Source: Verrucomicrobiota bacterium (GTDB lineage Bacteria > Verrucomicrobiota > Verrucomicrobiia > Chthoniobacterales > UBA6821). From it: a stretch of DNA of 33,516 bases. The notes below the pieces were generated by a model. The model did not search any database, had not been told where the DNA came from, and saw only the letters and a list, made by a program, of their open reading frames with translations. Positions 6,965 through 15,609 of the stretch are shown in pieces. The stretch spans positions 1 to 33,516 of the forward strand of contig WBXH01000010.1 in the NCBI GenBank assembly GCA_008933015.1. The letters are read 5' to 3'. Made by a program: the position numbers and the translations under genes. Position 1 is the stretch's first letter. The number at the start of each line of letters is the position of its first letter.

Positions 6965-8917
6965 ATGTCGACGCTCCTTGAATCCATCGCCGCGGCACAA
7001 GCTTCGGGCGCCCTTCTTCCCTCCTCTGCGGAAAATATCCGCACAATGCTCAGCAGAGGCTCCTCGCTGGTCGTTGACGTGATCAGCGAACTTGCGGAAT
7101 CCGGACGCTGGGATGAGTTGAACAACCGCTTCTTCCGGGCCATGGCATTCGGAACCGGTGGCTTGCGGGGGAAGACGATTGGAGAAGTGGTGACAGGAGC
7201 TGAAACCGGACCTGGTCGCCCCGATGGACGCCCCGAGCATGCGTGCATAGGCACCAACGCAATGAACGACTACAACATTGCCCGTGCAACCCGAGGGTTG
7301 GCGACCTATGTCCGCCAGTGGCATGAGCGAGAGAACCGTCCTGGTCGTCCCTCGATCGCGATCAGCTACGACACACGTTTCTTCTCCCGTGAATTTGCTG
7401 ATCTGGCCGCAAAAGTGATGACCGATCTCGGTTGTGATGCACTCCTCTTCGAGGGGCCTCGTTCCACTCCGGAGCTCTCCTTTGCGGTCCGCTACAAGAA
7501 TGCTGCTGCCGGAATTAATATCACGGCCAGCCATAATCCTCCCGGCTACAACGGCTACAAAGTTTACTTTGACGATGGTGGTCAGGTGGTTGCCCCCCAT
7601 GATCAGGGAATCATCGATCTGGTAAATGCCGGTGATGATTCTTACGAACCCCTTCCCGAAGCCAAGCGGGGTCAGGTCATCAAACTGGGTAGGGAAATCG
7701 ATGAGGCCTACATGGAGCGACTTGAAAAGCTCATCATCGATCCGGAACTTTTCCACCGTAAGCCGGCCTTGAAGACGGTTTTTACTCCTCTTCATGGAGT
7801 TGGAGGCGTGATCATCGTTCCGATGCTTCATCGCCTTGGGGTCACCTGCATCCCTGTGCCCTCTCAGATGGTGCCTGATGGTCTTTTTCCAACGGTCAAG
7901 TCACCTAACCCAGAGTATCCCGAGGCGTTAAAGTTGGGCATGGAACTTGCCGACATAGAGAAGGCTGATCTGGTCCAGGCGACCGACCCCGATGATGACA
8001 GGATGGGAGTTGCGGCACGTGATGCCTCGGGCAGGCTTGTCCTGCTCACGGGTAACCAGATCGGTTCGCTTATGGTCTGGTATCGGCTAAATCGTCTCTT
8101 TGACAAGGGGATCCTCACCAAAGAAAACCGCGATCGTGCGGTTGTTGTGAAGAGCCTCGTCACCACCGACCTGCAGAAGGAGATTGCTCTTGGATTCGGA
8201 GTGAAGTGCGTGGAGACCCTGACCGGGTTCAAGTATATCGGGGCGAAGCAGCGCTCTTACGAAGAGAAACTCCCAGCCGTTATTCAAGCCAACTACCGCT
8301 TGCTCCCCGAGGATGATACCCGTGAGGCGCGATTGAAAGATTCGTTCTTCTTTGTCTTCGGCGGCGAGGAGAGTTACGGCTACAATACCGGTGATTTCGT
8401 CCGCGACAAGGATGGCAATGCGGCTGTGATCTGTTTTGCGGAGGTTGCAGCTTACGCTGCGAGCCTTGGGATCACTGTCGTCACCCTGCTTGACAGGATC
8501 TATGCCGAGTTTGGCTTCTATCTGGAGCGTGGAGAATCGCTCACCTTTGAGGGAGCCGAGGGCGCCGCAAAGATCAAGAAACTCGTCGATTCCTACGCAG
8601 GGCATCCTCCCGCGGAGATTGAGGGATCCAAGGTGCTCTCCGTGCTGAATTATGCCACCGAAGACATTTATGATTCCGAGGGGGAACTCCTGCCCAAGGA
8701 GGCGATGATTGTCTTCGAGATCGAGGGAGGCTGGAAGGTTGCCGTCCGTCCCTCTGGCACCGAACCAAAAATCAAGTACTACCTCTATGCCATGGAGAAA
8801 CCGGCTTCTTGCAACTTCACTCCCGAGGAACTCGCCACCACCAAAGAGCGTGTGGCCGAGGGATTAGAAAAGCTCTGGCAGTCGCTTAGGGTCGACGCCG
8901 CGAAGCGCGCAGCCTGA
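6965..8917 (+). CDS. Phosphoglucomutase/phosphomannomutase (alpha-D-phosphohexomutase family)
   Basis: This cytoplasmic enzyme interconverts hexose 1- and 6-phosphates. The sequence shows the phosphoserine loop ITASHNPPGYNGYKVY (Ser189), the metal loop DPDDDRMG (residues 341-348), the sugar-binding loop GGEESYGYNTG and the phosphate-binding RPSGTEPKIKYYLYA, all in the expected order. From the ATG at 6965 the product is 650 residues, a little longer than the roughly 580-600 of PgcA-type enzymes. In-frame starts at 6908 (GTG) and 6935 (ATG) would add residues that look unlike the family and would run into the divergent permease gene. The preference for glucose or mannose phosphate cannot be read from sequence alone. 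It may supply sugar phosphates for the glycosyltransferase genes downstream. Confidence 0.93.
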   Translation: MSTLLESIAAAQASGALLPSSAENIRTMLSRGSSLVVDVISELAESGRWDELNNRFFRAMAFGTGGLRGKTIGEVVTGAETGPGRPDGRPEHACIGTNAMNDYNIARATRGLATYVRQWHERENRPGRPSIAISYDTRFFSREFADLAAKVMTDLGCDALLFEGPRSTPELSFAVRYKNAAAGINITASHNPPGYNGYKVYFDDGGQVVAPHDQGIIDLVNAGDDSYEPLPEAKRGQVIKLGREIDEAYMERLEKLIIDPELFHRKPALKTVFTPLHGVGGVIIVPMLHRLGVTCIPVPSQMVPDGLFPTVKSPNPEYPEALKLGMELADIEKADLVQATDPDDDRMGVAARDASGRLVLLTGNQIGSLMVWYRLNRLFDKGILTKENRDRAVVVKSLVTTDLQKEIALGFGVKCVETLTGFKYIGAKQRSYEEKLPAVIQANYRLLPEDDTREARLKDSFFFVFGGEESYGYNTGDFVRDKDGNAAVICFAEVAAYAASLGITVVTLLDRIYAEFGFYLERGESLTFEGAEGAAKIKKLVDSYAGHPPAEIEGSKVLSVLNYATEDIYDSEGELLPKEAMIVFEIEGGWKVAVRPSGTEPKIKYYLYAMEKPASCNFTPEELATTKERVAEGLEKLWQSLRVDAAKRAA

Positions 8918-9187
8918 TTAGGCATCATTGTTTGCTCGCCAGTATGCTTGCGATACCAAGGAAACTCCTGTTCCACTAATAGCCAATGCGGTTGTTGGTG
9001 CCCGCCATGACACCTCTGATCTTGGTGTGAATCTTTCGGCAACAAGGGTTTCAGCTCTGATACAGTTGTTATCTCGGAGCCCTGTCGGGTTAAGAGCAGT
9101 TCGGGTGCAAACTACTTCTTTCGCTTAGATTGACTGCGGGGGGCTTTGTCCCCTTGTCCGCAAGACTTTCAAAATCTAAATTGACTT
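8918..9187. other. Gene-poor spacer between phosphohexomutase and glycosyltransferase
   Basis: These 270 nt contain no ORF with recognisable homology. A short frame, 9024 to about 9134, reads like the tail of a protein (it ends SSSGANYFFRLD then TGA), which could be a remnant. The 66-codon ORF at 8928-9128 is low-quality and I do not call it. The 3' end carries the stem-loop listed separately. Confidence 0.5.
9125..9179 (+). promoter_or_regulatory. Compound stem-loop just upstream of the glycosyltransferase start
   Basis: A perfect 7-bp outer helix pairs 9125-9131 (TTAGATT) with 9173-9179 (AATCTAA). Inside it, TGCGG (9135-9139) pairs with CCGCA (9158-9162) and GGGG (9140-9143) with CCCC (9150-9153), leaving the loop CTTTGT. 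The structure ends 8 nt before the GTG start at 9188. No T-tract follows, so it looks more like a leader structure than an intrinsic terminator. Pairing was worked out by eye. Confidence 0.45.
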
Positions 9188-11533
9188 GTGGTAAGTCTTG
9201 TTTCCCAGAATCAGCGAATCGCTTTCTTGGGAAATTATGTGCCTAGGCTTTGCGGGATCGCTACGTTTACCCACGATCTCTGCGAGTCGGTTGCTGCTAT
9301 TTCTAGGAATTCGGATTGCTTCGTGACGGCTATCAATGATCGTGCTGAGGGTTATTCTTATCCGCCTCGTGTCCGTTTTGAGATCATGGAGAAGGATCTC
9401 GACTCCTACAGGAGGACAGCCGATCTCCTGAATTTCAACAACACCGATCTTCTTTGTGTTCAGCATGAATTTGGAATTTACGGGGGAAATGCAGGTAGCC
9501 ATTTACTTGCTCTGCTCAAAGAGGTCCGGATGCCGGTGGTGACAACCCTTCATACTATTCTTCGTGATCCCGATGCCCCGCAGCGCCGTGTGATGGAAGC
9601 TTTGCTATCTCGCAGCAGTCGTCTTGTTGTGATGTCCCTGAAGGGACTCGAAATCCTGAAGGAAACTTATGGAGTTTCAGATCAAAAGGTGGATGTCATT
9701 CCCCACGGCATTCCAGATCTGGAATTTTTGAAATCTAGACTCTGTAAAGAACAGTTTGGGGTTGCGGGAAAGCAGGTTCTTCTCACCTTTGGATTGATCG
9801 GTCCCGGCAAGGGAATCGAGTATGCGATCGAGGCTCTACCCGAGATTGTGAGGAACCATCCGGAAGTTGTCTATTTGGTGCTCGGCGCCACGCATCCGAA
9901 CCTCATTGCGATCGAAGGGGAACGCTACCGATTGAGTCTGGAACGTTTAGCTCATGAGAGGGGGGTCAAGGATCATGTGATCTTCTACAACCGGTTTGTC
10001 TCTTCCGACGATCTGAAGGAGTTTGTCAGGGCGACGGATATTTACCTGACACCCTATCTGAGCGAGGCTCAGGTAACCTCGGGAACCCTTGCATATGTGA
10101 TTGGGGCAGGGAAAGCCGTTGTCTCCACTCCATACTGGCATGCTCAAGAACTCCTTTCAGGAGGTCGTGGTATTCTTGTCCCATTCCAAGATCCTCAGGC
10201 TATCGCAAAAGGTGTTTGCGGGTTGCTTGATGATCCTACTCGCATGGAAGAGATCTGCCGAGCGGCTTATGCCATGGGTCGCGAAATGATCTGGCCTAGG
10301 GTTGCCCAACTCTATCTTCAAACTTTTGAGAAGGCCCGCCGTGATCGCCGGCAAGAGCCCCAGGTGCCCGTGCCAGTCGAGAGAAGGATGGCTCCGCGTG
10401 CAGCATTTGGAGGCTGGACGCTGGCCAGTCGACCCTTGGAACTTCCTCCACTCAAGCTTGACCATATCATACGCATGAGCGACGGCACGGGAATCTTCCA
10501 GCACGCCATTTTCAATGTACCCAATTTCCACGAGGGCTACTGCACGGATGACAACGCACGGGCTTATATCCTCTGTAATCTCCTCGATGAGATCGGGACC
10601 CAACCTCCCGGCGAAAACTTGGCAGTTCAATCCACAAGTTATCTTGCCTTTCTAGCTGCTGCCCTTGATCGGACGACCGGGCGCTTCCGTAACTTCATGA
10701 ATCATGGTCGGCAGTGGCTTGAGGATGCCGGGAGTGAGGATAGTCATGGACGTGCTCTGTGGGCCTTGGGATCAGGTGTTGGACGTTCCCGGAATGAAGG
10801 GCATCGGAAACTTGCCTCACAGATATTCGACCTCGGGCTTGCTGCGGTTGAAAAGTTCACCTCCCCTAGGGCATGGAATTTCACGATCCTTGGAATTCAT
10901 GAATACCAACGCCGATTTCCCAATGACGAGAAGACCGGCCTTCTGCGTGCAGTCCTCGTTGAGAGACTCATTACGCTTTGGAAAGAATACTCATCTGAAA
11001 AATGGCCTTGGTTCGAGGCCGGTCTGACCTATGACAATGCCCGTTTCTCGGAGGTGATGATTCTCAGCGGTGACTCCATGAATCATAAGGAAGCCCTTAC
11101 CTTGGGACTTAAATCCCTTCGCTGGCTTACCTCGATCCAGACAACGGCAAAGGGTTGCTTCCGCCCTATCGGGAGCAATGGATTCTATCCACGAGATGGA
11201 GTGCGTGCGGATTTTGACCAGCAACCTCTGGAAGCACTTGCCATGGCTTCGGCCTGCCACGCAGCTCTTCGGGCAACGGGTGATACATTCTGGTCACAAG
11301 AAGCCAGACGTGCCTTTGAGTGGTTTCTTGGGCGCAATGATCTTACTCTTCCGCTCTACGATTTCGGCACCGGGGGCTGCAGTGACGGACTCCATCATGA
11401 CAGGGTGAGTGAGAACCAAGGGGCAGAATCTTCATTGGCCTTTCTCCTTTCCCTTGCCGAGATGAAATTGACGGATCCTGACATACCTCCGGAACCTTTT
11501 TCACATCCTTGTCCAATTTTCCCTGCACCATGA
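9188..11533 (+). CDS. GT4 glycosyltransferase fused to a C-terminal glycosidase-like (alpha/alpha) domain
   Basis: The 781-residue product has two parts. Residues 1 to about 390 form a GT-B glycosyltransferase of family 4 type: RIAFLGNYVPRLCGIATFTHDL at the N-terminus, LLCVQHEFGIYGGN, VTTLHTILRDP, VIPHGIPD, LTFGLIGPGKGIEYAIEAL and the donor-site region SEAQVTSGTLAYVIGAGKA. Residues from about 410 are helix-rich, with DDNARAYILCNLLDEIG, EDSHGRALWALG and DQQPLEALAMA, resembling an (alpha/alpha)6 barrel; I cannot name its family. The GTG at 9188 is the only plausible start, because an in-frame TGA lies at 9182. The stop overlaps the start of the GH130 gene (ATGA), so the two products are probably made together. 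Substrates are unknown. Confidence 0.85.
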   Translation: MVSLVSQNQRIAFLGNYVPRLCGIATFTHDLCESVAAISRNSDCFVTAINDRAEGYSYPPRVRFEIMEKDLDSYRRTADLLNFNNTDLLCVQHEFGIYGGNAGSHLLALLKEVRMPVVTTLHTILRDPDAPQRRVMEALLSRSSRLVVMSLKGLEILKETYGVSDQKVDVIPHGIPDLEFLKSRLCKEQFGVAGKQVLLTFGLIGPGKGIEYAIEALPEIVRNHPEVVYLVLGATHPNLIAIEGERYRLSLERLAHERGVKDHVIFYNRFVSSDDLKEFVRATDIYLTPYLSEAQVTSGTLAYVIGAGKAVVSTPYWHAQELLSGGRGILVPFQDPQAIAKGVCGLLDDPTRMEEICRAAYAMGREMIWPRVAQLYLQTFEKARRDRRQEPQVPVPVERRMAPRAAFGGWTLASRPLELPPLKLDHIIRMSDGTGIFQHAIFNVPNFHEGYCTDDNARAYILCNLLDEIGTQPPGENLAVQSTSYLAFLAAALDRTTGRFRNFMNHGRQWLEDAGSEDSHGRALWALGSGVGRSRNEGHRKLASQIFDLGLAAVEKFTSPRAWNFTILGIHEYQRRFPNDEKTGLLRAVLVERLITLWKEYSSEKWPWFEAGLTYDNARFSEVMILSGDSMNHKEALTLGLKSLRWLTSIQTTAKGCFRPIGSNGFYPRDGVRADFDQQPLEALAMASACHAALRATGDTFWSQEARRAFEWFLGRNDLTLPLYDFGTGGCSDGLHHDRVSENQGAESSLAFLLSLAEMKLTDPDIPPEPFSHPCPIFPAP

Positions 11534-13020
11534 ACTCCATCAATCTTCGACGCCATGAGGTGACGCTTCTCCCGGATAGCTCGCGTGTTATCATCCGGCC
11601 TTTTATTCCCGCTGACCCCCATCGCATCACCACAATCGTTGGAAGGGCTCTTGCACTCACCGAGGAGGAGGTGGATCAGGAGCTGCAATCCGTCTGGAGG
11701 GAGTTTGATTCCCGCCATTTTGATATCGAATCCCTGCTTCTCAGTCATTACTCGAAAGTTAAGACACATATCTTCACGCAAAGACCCCTTTCCCGGGCGC
11801 GTGAACTACTTATCGGGGCCCTCTTTTCAGGCGAATACGCACTGGAATCAGCGGCCATCTTCAACCCTTCTATCGTCCCTCATCCTGATCAATCTGGAGT
11901 CCCGTCCAATGGACTTCGGTTCATCATGAGCCTACGTGCCACGGGAGAGGGGCATATCTCCTCCATTGAGTTTCGTTCGGGAATGGTCGCAGGTGATGGC
12001 TGTATTACTTTGGACCCAGTTTCCCGTTTTGTTACCGTTCCAGAGATTCTCCCAAATCCCTCTTACGATAAAAAAAGATTCATTATCAAATTGGAGGAGA
12101 TGGGATTCGGTGAAAAGAACGAAAAGGGAGAGCGTCGTGAAAGCCATGCCTCCTCGGTTATGGGGAAGCTTGCAGAGAGTTTCACTCGGAATGATCTCAA
12201 TTCAAGGGTTGATGACGTGCGGCGTCAGAACCAACCGCCGATACTTGATCTTGACCGTACGCTGGAATGCATCCAGTGGCTGGCAGATTCCAATTACGAG
12301 ATACGCTTTTCCGATAAGTTGGCCATGAGCGAGCGGATTATCTTTCCAGTTTCCTCAAGTGAATCCTCCGGTATCGAGGATGCTAGATTCGTTCGCTTCG
12401 TCGAGGATGACGGAGTTGTCATGTATTATGCCACCTACACGGCTTATAATGGGCGCTCTATTTTACCCCAACTTATAGAAACCGGGGATTTTTTGCACTT
12501 TCGCATCCTGACCCTGAATGGGAGTGCCGTTCAAAACAAAGGAATGGCACTTTTTCCCCGCCGTATCAATGGTCGCTATGCCATGCTATCTCGGCAGGAT
12601 GACGAGAATCTCTTCATTATGTTCTCTGATAGTCCTCATTATTGGAGTGATCCTATAGTTATTCTGCGTCCCTCTGAGATGTGGGAATCGGTAAAAATCG
12701 GCAATTGCGGCTCTCCCATCGAAACCGAGGAGGGATGGCTAGTCATTACCCATGGGGTAGGGCCCATGAGGAAATATTGCATCGGAGCTGCTCTGCTTGA
12801 TCTGCATGACCCCACGAGAGTGATTGGGCGACTTCGGGAACCGCTCCTCTCCCCCGTCGGCGCTGAACGTGAAGGATATGTCCCCAATGTCGTCTATAGT
12901 TGTGGATCGCTCCTCCATGGCCGTGAACTCATTGTTCCATTTGCTGTGAGTGATCGTGCCTCTGCAGTGGTCAGCATCCCGTTAGATCATTTGATCGCTT
13001 CACTGAAGGGATTTTCCTAG
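11530..13020 (+). CDS. Glycoside hydrolase family 130 protein (beta-mannoside phosphorylase/hydrolase-like)
   Basis: The C-terminal half has GH130 five-bladed propeller signatures: GIEDARFVRFVEDDG, whose Asp sits in the family's catalytic ED-R motif; MYYATYTAYNG; KGMALFPRRINGRYAMLSRQ; KIGNCGSPIETEEGWLVITHG; and LREPLLSP. Characterised GH130 enzymes phosphorolyse or hydrolyse beta-mannosides. An N-terminal region of about 190 residues precedes the propeller, making this (496 residues) one of the long members. I place the start at ATG 11530, overlapping the stop of the glycosyltransferase (ATGA), rather than the TTG at 11509. The coupling suggests one shared glycan pathway, perhaps an intracellular mannose-containing oligosaccharide. 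Confidence 0.88.
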   Translation: MNSINLRRHEVTLLPDSSRVIIRPFIPADPHRITTIVGRALALTEEEVDQELQSVWREFDSRHFDIESLLLSHYSKVKTHIFTQRPLSRARELLIGALFSGEYALESAAIFNPSIVPHPDQSGVPSNGLRFIMSLRATGEGHISSIEFRSGMVAGDGCITLDPVSRFVTVPEILPNPSYDKKRFIIKLEEMGFGEKNEKGERRESHASSVMGKLAESFTRNDLNSRVDDVRRQNQPPILDLDRTLECIQWLADSNYEIRFSDKLAMSERIIFPVSSSESSGIEDARFVRFVEDDGVVMYYATYTAYNGRSILPQLIETGDFLHFRILTLNGSAVQNKGMALFPRRINGRYAMLSRQDDENLFIMFSDSPHYWSDPIVILRPSEMWESVKIGNCGSPIETEEGWLVITHGVGPMRKYCIGAALLDLHDPTRVIGRLREPLLSPVGAEREGYVPNVVYSCGSLLHGRELIVPFAVSDRASAVVSIPLDHLIASLKGFS

Positions 13021-13067
13021 ACGCTTCTTGCACAAGAGCGCCCATTCCAGATACTATGTGTTGCTTC

Positions 13068-13141
13068 CGGGGCGTAGCTCAGCTTGGTAGAGCGCTTGGT
13101 TTGGGACCAAGAAGTCGCAGGTTCGAATCCTGTCGCCCCGA
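13068..13141 (+). tRNA. tRNA-Pro (anticodon TGG)
   Basis: The full cloverleaf is visible. The acceptor stem pairs CGGGGCG (13068-13074) with CGCCCCG (13134-13140). The D stem is GCTC/GAGC, the anticodon stem CTTGG/CCAAG has loop TTTGGGA with anticodon TGG at 13102-13104, and the T arm holds GTTCGAATCC. The discriminator base is A at 13141. CCA is not encoded, so it must be added after transcription. The gene stands alone between the GH130 gene and the ceramide-type operon. Confidence 0.95.
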
Positions 13142-13164
13142 TTTTCTTTACTGAACCCTAATCG

Positions 13165-13187
13165 GTGCTCGCTGGGAGCGGGTGCAC
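13165..13187 (+). terminator. Possible stem-loop after tRNA-Pro
   Basis: GTGC (13165-13168) pairs with GCAC (13184-13187), and CGCT (13170-13173) with AGCG (13177-13180), around a GGG loop with small bulges. It has no T-tract, so termination is uncertain; it could instead be a processing or transcript-end structure. Confidence 0.3.
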
Positions 13188-13194
13188 GAAAGCA

Positions 13195-13223
13195 TTTACA
13201 CACCTTACGATTCCTGCGATTTT
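13195..13223 (+). promoter_or_regulatory. Candidate sigma70-type promoter for the spt operon
   Basis: TTTACA (13195-13200) and GATTTT (13218-13223) are 17 nt apart, directly upstream of the ATG at 13237. The match is weak in the -10 box. The predicted transcript would have a leader of only a few bases. Confidence 0.25.
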
Positions 13224-13236
13224 ATTTCACTGAATC

Positions 13237-14568
13237 ATGGCTAGAGACCTTTTCCAGAAGTGCCGGGAGTACAGCGATTCGGCAGATGCCCGAGCGCAGG
13301 GATTTTACCCCTATTTTCGCTGCATTGAGCAGAGCTACGGGAACCACGTCGTCTGCGGCGGCGAGGAGAAGATCATGATCGGGTCGAATAATTACCTCGG
13401 CCTTGCTCAGGATCCCCGCATCGTCGAGGCGGCTTGCGACGCAACGCGCAAGTTTGGGGCCGGTTGCACCGGATCCCGTTTGCTTAATGGTACGATTTCC
13501 CTGCATAATGAATTGGAGGAGTCGCTGGCAGCATTCCTTGGACGCGAAAGCGCCCTTCTATTTTCCACCGGTTTCTTCGCCAACCAAGGTGCGCTTGCAG
13601 CGCTGACAGAAGCGGAGGATTTCATTCTTTGTGACAGGGAAAACCACGCCTCGATCATCGAGGGGTGCCAGGTGGCACCGGCCAAATTGGTTCCCTACCG
13701 GCACAACTCCGTGGATGCTCTGCGTAATCGTCTCAAGCGCATCCCTGAAGATTCAGGCCGTCTCATCATCATGGATGGTATTTTTAGTATGTCTGGCGAC
13801 ATGGCGGACCTGCCGCCGATGGTGACAGCAGCCAAGGAATTCGGTGCCGTCATGTACGTCGACGAGGCTCATTCGCTCGGTGTGGTGGGTCCTCAGGGGC
13901 GCGGCGTGGTCCACCACTATGGTGTCAATGATGATGTCGAGATCGTCATGGGCACTTTTTCCAAGTCCTTTGGCTCGATGGGGGGCTTTATTTCCGGTTC
14001 TCATGAGATGATCGAGTTTGTAAAGCATAAGGCTCGTTGCTTCATTTTCACAGCCTCCTTGGCCCCAGCCGTGGTCGGCGGTGTTCTCAAAGCCCTTGAG
14101 ATCATGCAGGCCGAGCCCGAGCGTATCGAGATGCTCTGGCGCAACACGCGTAAGATGCACGAAGGATTCAAGTCCATCGGATTCAAAATCGGCTCCACTC
14201 AGAGCCCGATCGTACCGATTCTGATCGGTAGCGAAGCCAAGGCATTCGCCTTCGCCCAGCGCCTCTTTGAGGAGGGAGTCTTTGCCATTCCCGCGATCTA
14301 CCCCGCCGTTCGTTACGGTGAGGCGATCGTCCGCACAAGCTTCATGTCGACTCACTCAGAGGAAGATCTTGATAGGGTGCTCGACATCTTTGCCAAGATC
14401 GCCAGAGAATTAGGAACTTTCGATGACCCAGCATACACAGAACCAGGCCGCCGTAGAAATGTATTCGATTTTGCCCTGCCGCAGCGCGGCGGAGTTGAAG
14501 AAGTTCGAGTCGATTCCGGAACATCTTCACGGAACGGATCCGAACTTCACGCCGCCGTTTCCAGGTAG
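13237..14568 (+). CDS. spt: Serine palmitoyltransferase-like alpha-oxoamine synthase
   Basis: This PLP enzyme of the alpha-oxoamine synthase family probably condenses serine with a long acyl thioester to give 3-ketosphinganine. Visible features are the N-terminal IMIGSNNYLGLAQDPRI, GAGCTGSRLLNGT, DRENHASIIEG, YVDEAHSLGVVGPQGRG and the PLP lysine Lys243 in GTFSKSFGSMGGF. Other family members are 2-amino-3-ketobutyrate CoA ligase, BioF and HemA. The sphingolipid assignment rests on the two following genes, which match bacterial ceramide synthase and reductase types. The conserved domain ends near residue 395. The last 47 or so residues, Arg/Ser/Gly-rich, are read out of frame from the first 146 nt of the next gene, an unusual extension. 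The ATG at 13237 has no Shine-Dalgarno site. Confidence 0.87.
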   Translation: MARDLFQKCREYSDSADARAQGFYPYFRCIEQSYGNHVVCGGEEKIMIGSNNYLGLAQDPRIVEAACDATRKFGAGCTGSRLLNGTISLHNELEESLAAFLGRESALLFSTGFFANQGALAALTEAEDFILCDRENHASIIEGCQVAPAKLVPYRHNSVDALRNRLKRIPEDSGRLIIMDGIFSMSGDMADLPPMVTAAKEFGAVMYVDEAHSLGVVGPQGRGVVHHYGVNDDVEIVMGTFSKSFGSMGGFISGSHEMIEFVKHKARCFIFTASLAPAVVGGVLKALEIMQAEPERIEMLWRNTRKMHEGFKSIGFKIGSTQSPIVPILIGSEAKAFAFAQRLFEEGVFAIPAIYPAVRYGEAIVRTSFMSTHSEEDLDRVLDIFAKIARELGTFDDPAYTEPGRRRNVFDFALPQRGGVEEVRVDSGTSSRNGSELHAAVSR

Positions 14569-15574
14569 CGTCGTCGGCCTCATAGGGCCGAAGTCGGTCT
14601 TCCTGAAAAAACACGGGGAGATCACCCCTCTGATCGCATATCGCGATGGAAAACCCGTGGGACGAATTGCCGCGATCGTCAACCGCTCCCACAACAATTA
14701 CAACAAGGACTCGGTCGGATTCTTCGGTTTTTTTGATTTCATTAACGATGTTTCGGTGGCCAAAGCCCTCGTCGATGCCGCAGCTAAGATTCTCAAGGAA
14801 AAAGGGTTGACCATCATGAGGGGACCCTACAATCCCTCCATCAATGATGATTGCGGTGTCCTAACGGAGGGGAATGACCGTCCTACCTTCATCTCGATGC
14901 CGTGGAATCCGACCTACTACGATCAGATCTACAAGTCGGTTGGTCTTGGCGTTATTAGGACCCTTTACGCTTGGGATGTTCCTCTGCATGCGGACCCCCC
15001 CGCCCGCGTCACAAAAATCGTTAACTGGCTCAAGAAAAGGAACAACGTCTCGATCCGTACGATCGACATGAAGAACCTGAACAAGGAACTGGAGACAATC
15101 CATCGCCTCTACAACCAATGCCTCGATCGTAACTGGGGATTCTATCCGATCGCCCTGGAGGATCTACTTCATGCTGCGGATGATCTTAAGGCCATTGCCG
15201 ATCCGAGCATTATCGTCTTCGTCTGCATTGAGGGAAAGGATGTCGGTTTCTCTTTGGCTCTGCCGAATGTTAACGAGGTTTTCCATGCCTCCCGTGGAAG
15301 GAAAGGAATCTTCCGATTCCTTGAGATGGCCCTGCGTCTTCAGGTGCAGAAGATCAAAACGGATCGACTCACCGTGCTGGGTGTTGAGCCCGCTTACCGG
15401 GACAAGGGGCTCAGCGCCTTACTCTTCTTTGAGAGCTTCCGCATTGCCAAGGCCAAGTACGAACTCTCCGAAATCTCCTGGGTCGAAGCAAACAATGTGG
15501 AAATCCTCGAGGCTGCGGAACTCATGGGTGGCCACCACTCCCGCACCTACGAGCTTTTCGAGAAGGTCGTTTAA
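14423..15574 (+). CDS. bcerS: GNAT-like N-acyltransferase, probable bacterial ceramide synthase
   Basis: The 383-residue product belongs to a GNAT-like family often annotated only as N-acetyltransferase. Signatures are PLIAYRDGKPVGRIAAIVN, VGFFGFFDFI, MRGPYNPSINDDCGVL and a C-terminal acyl-CoA-fold segment with LGVEPAYRDKGLSALLF. In Caulobacter a GNAT-related protein encoded near spt acts as ceramide synthase, N-acylating the sphingoid base; this gene's position directly behind an spt-like gene supports the same job. The start is ATG 14423 or ATG 14459 (MYSILPCRSAAEL). Either way it overlaps spt by at least 110 nt in another frame. The assignment is inference from family and neighbours. Confidence 0.75.
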   Translation: MTQHTQNQAAVEMYSILPCRSAAELKKFESIPEHLHGTDPNFTPPFPGSVVGLIGPKSVFLKKHGEITPLIAYRDGKPVGRIAAIVNRSHNNYNKDSVGFFGFFDFINDVSVAKALVDAAAKILKEKGLTIMRGPYNPSINDDCGVLTEGNDRPTFISMPWNPTYYDQIYKSVGLGVIRTLYAWDVPLHADPPARVTKIVNWLKKRNNVSIRTIDMKNLNKELETIHRLYNQCLDRNWGFYPIALEDLLHAADDLKAIADPSIIVFVCIEGKDVGFSLALPNVNEVFHASRGRKGIFRFLEMALRLQVQKIKTDRLTVLGVEPAYRDKGLSALLFFESFRIAKAKYELSEISWVEANNVEILEAAELMGGHHSRTYELFEKVV

Positions 15575-15609
15575 AGCCCCCGGCCTACTGCTCCGGTTTA
15601 TCGCGCCCC

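Noticed and set aside
6920-7831. Upstream extension of the minus-strand permease frame (open to 7831, 576 codons in total)
   Set aside because: This part is antisense to the phosphohexomutase and has no membrane or transporter features. The real permease begins at the ATG at 6919.
8928-9128. 66-codon plus-strand ORF in the spacer after the phosphohexomutase
   Set aside because: No recognisable motif, no start signal, and composition like a random frame.
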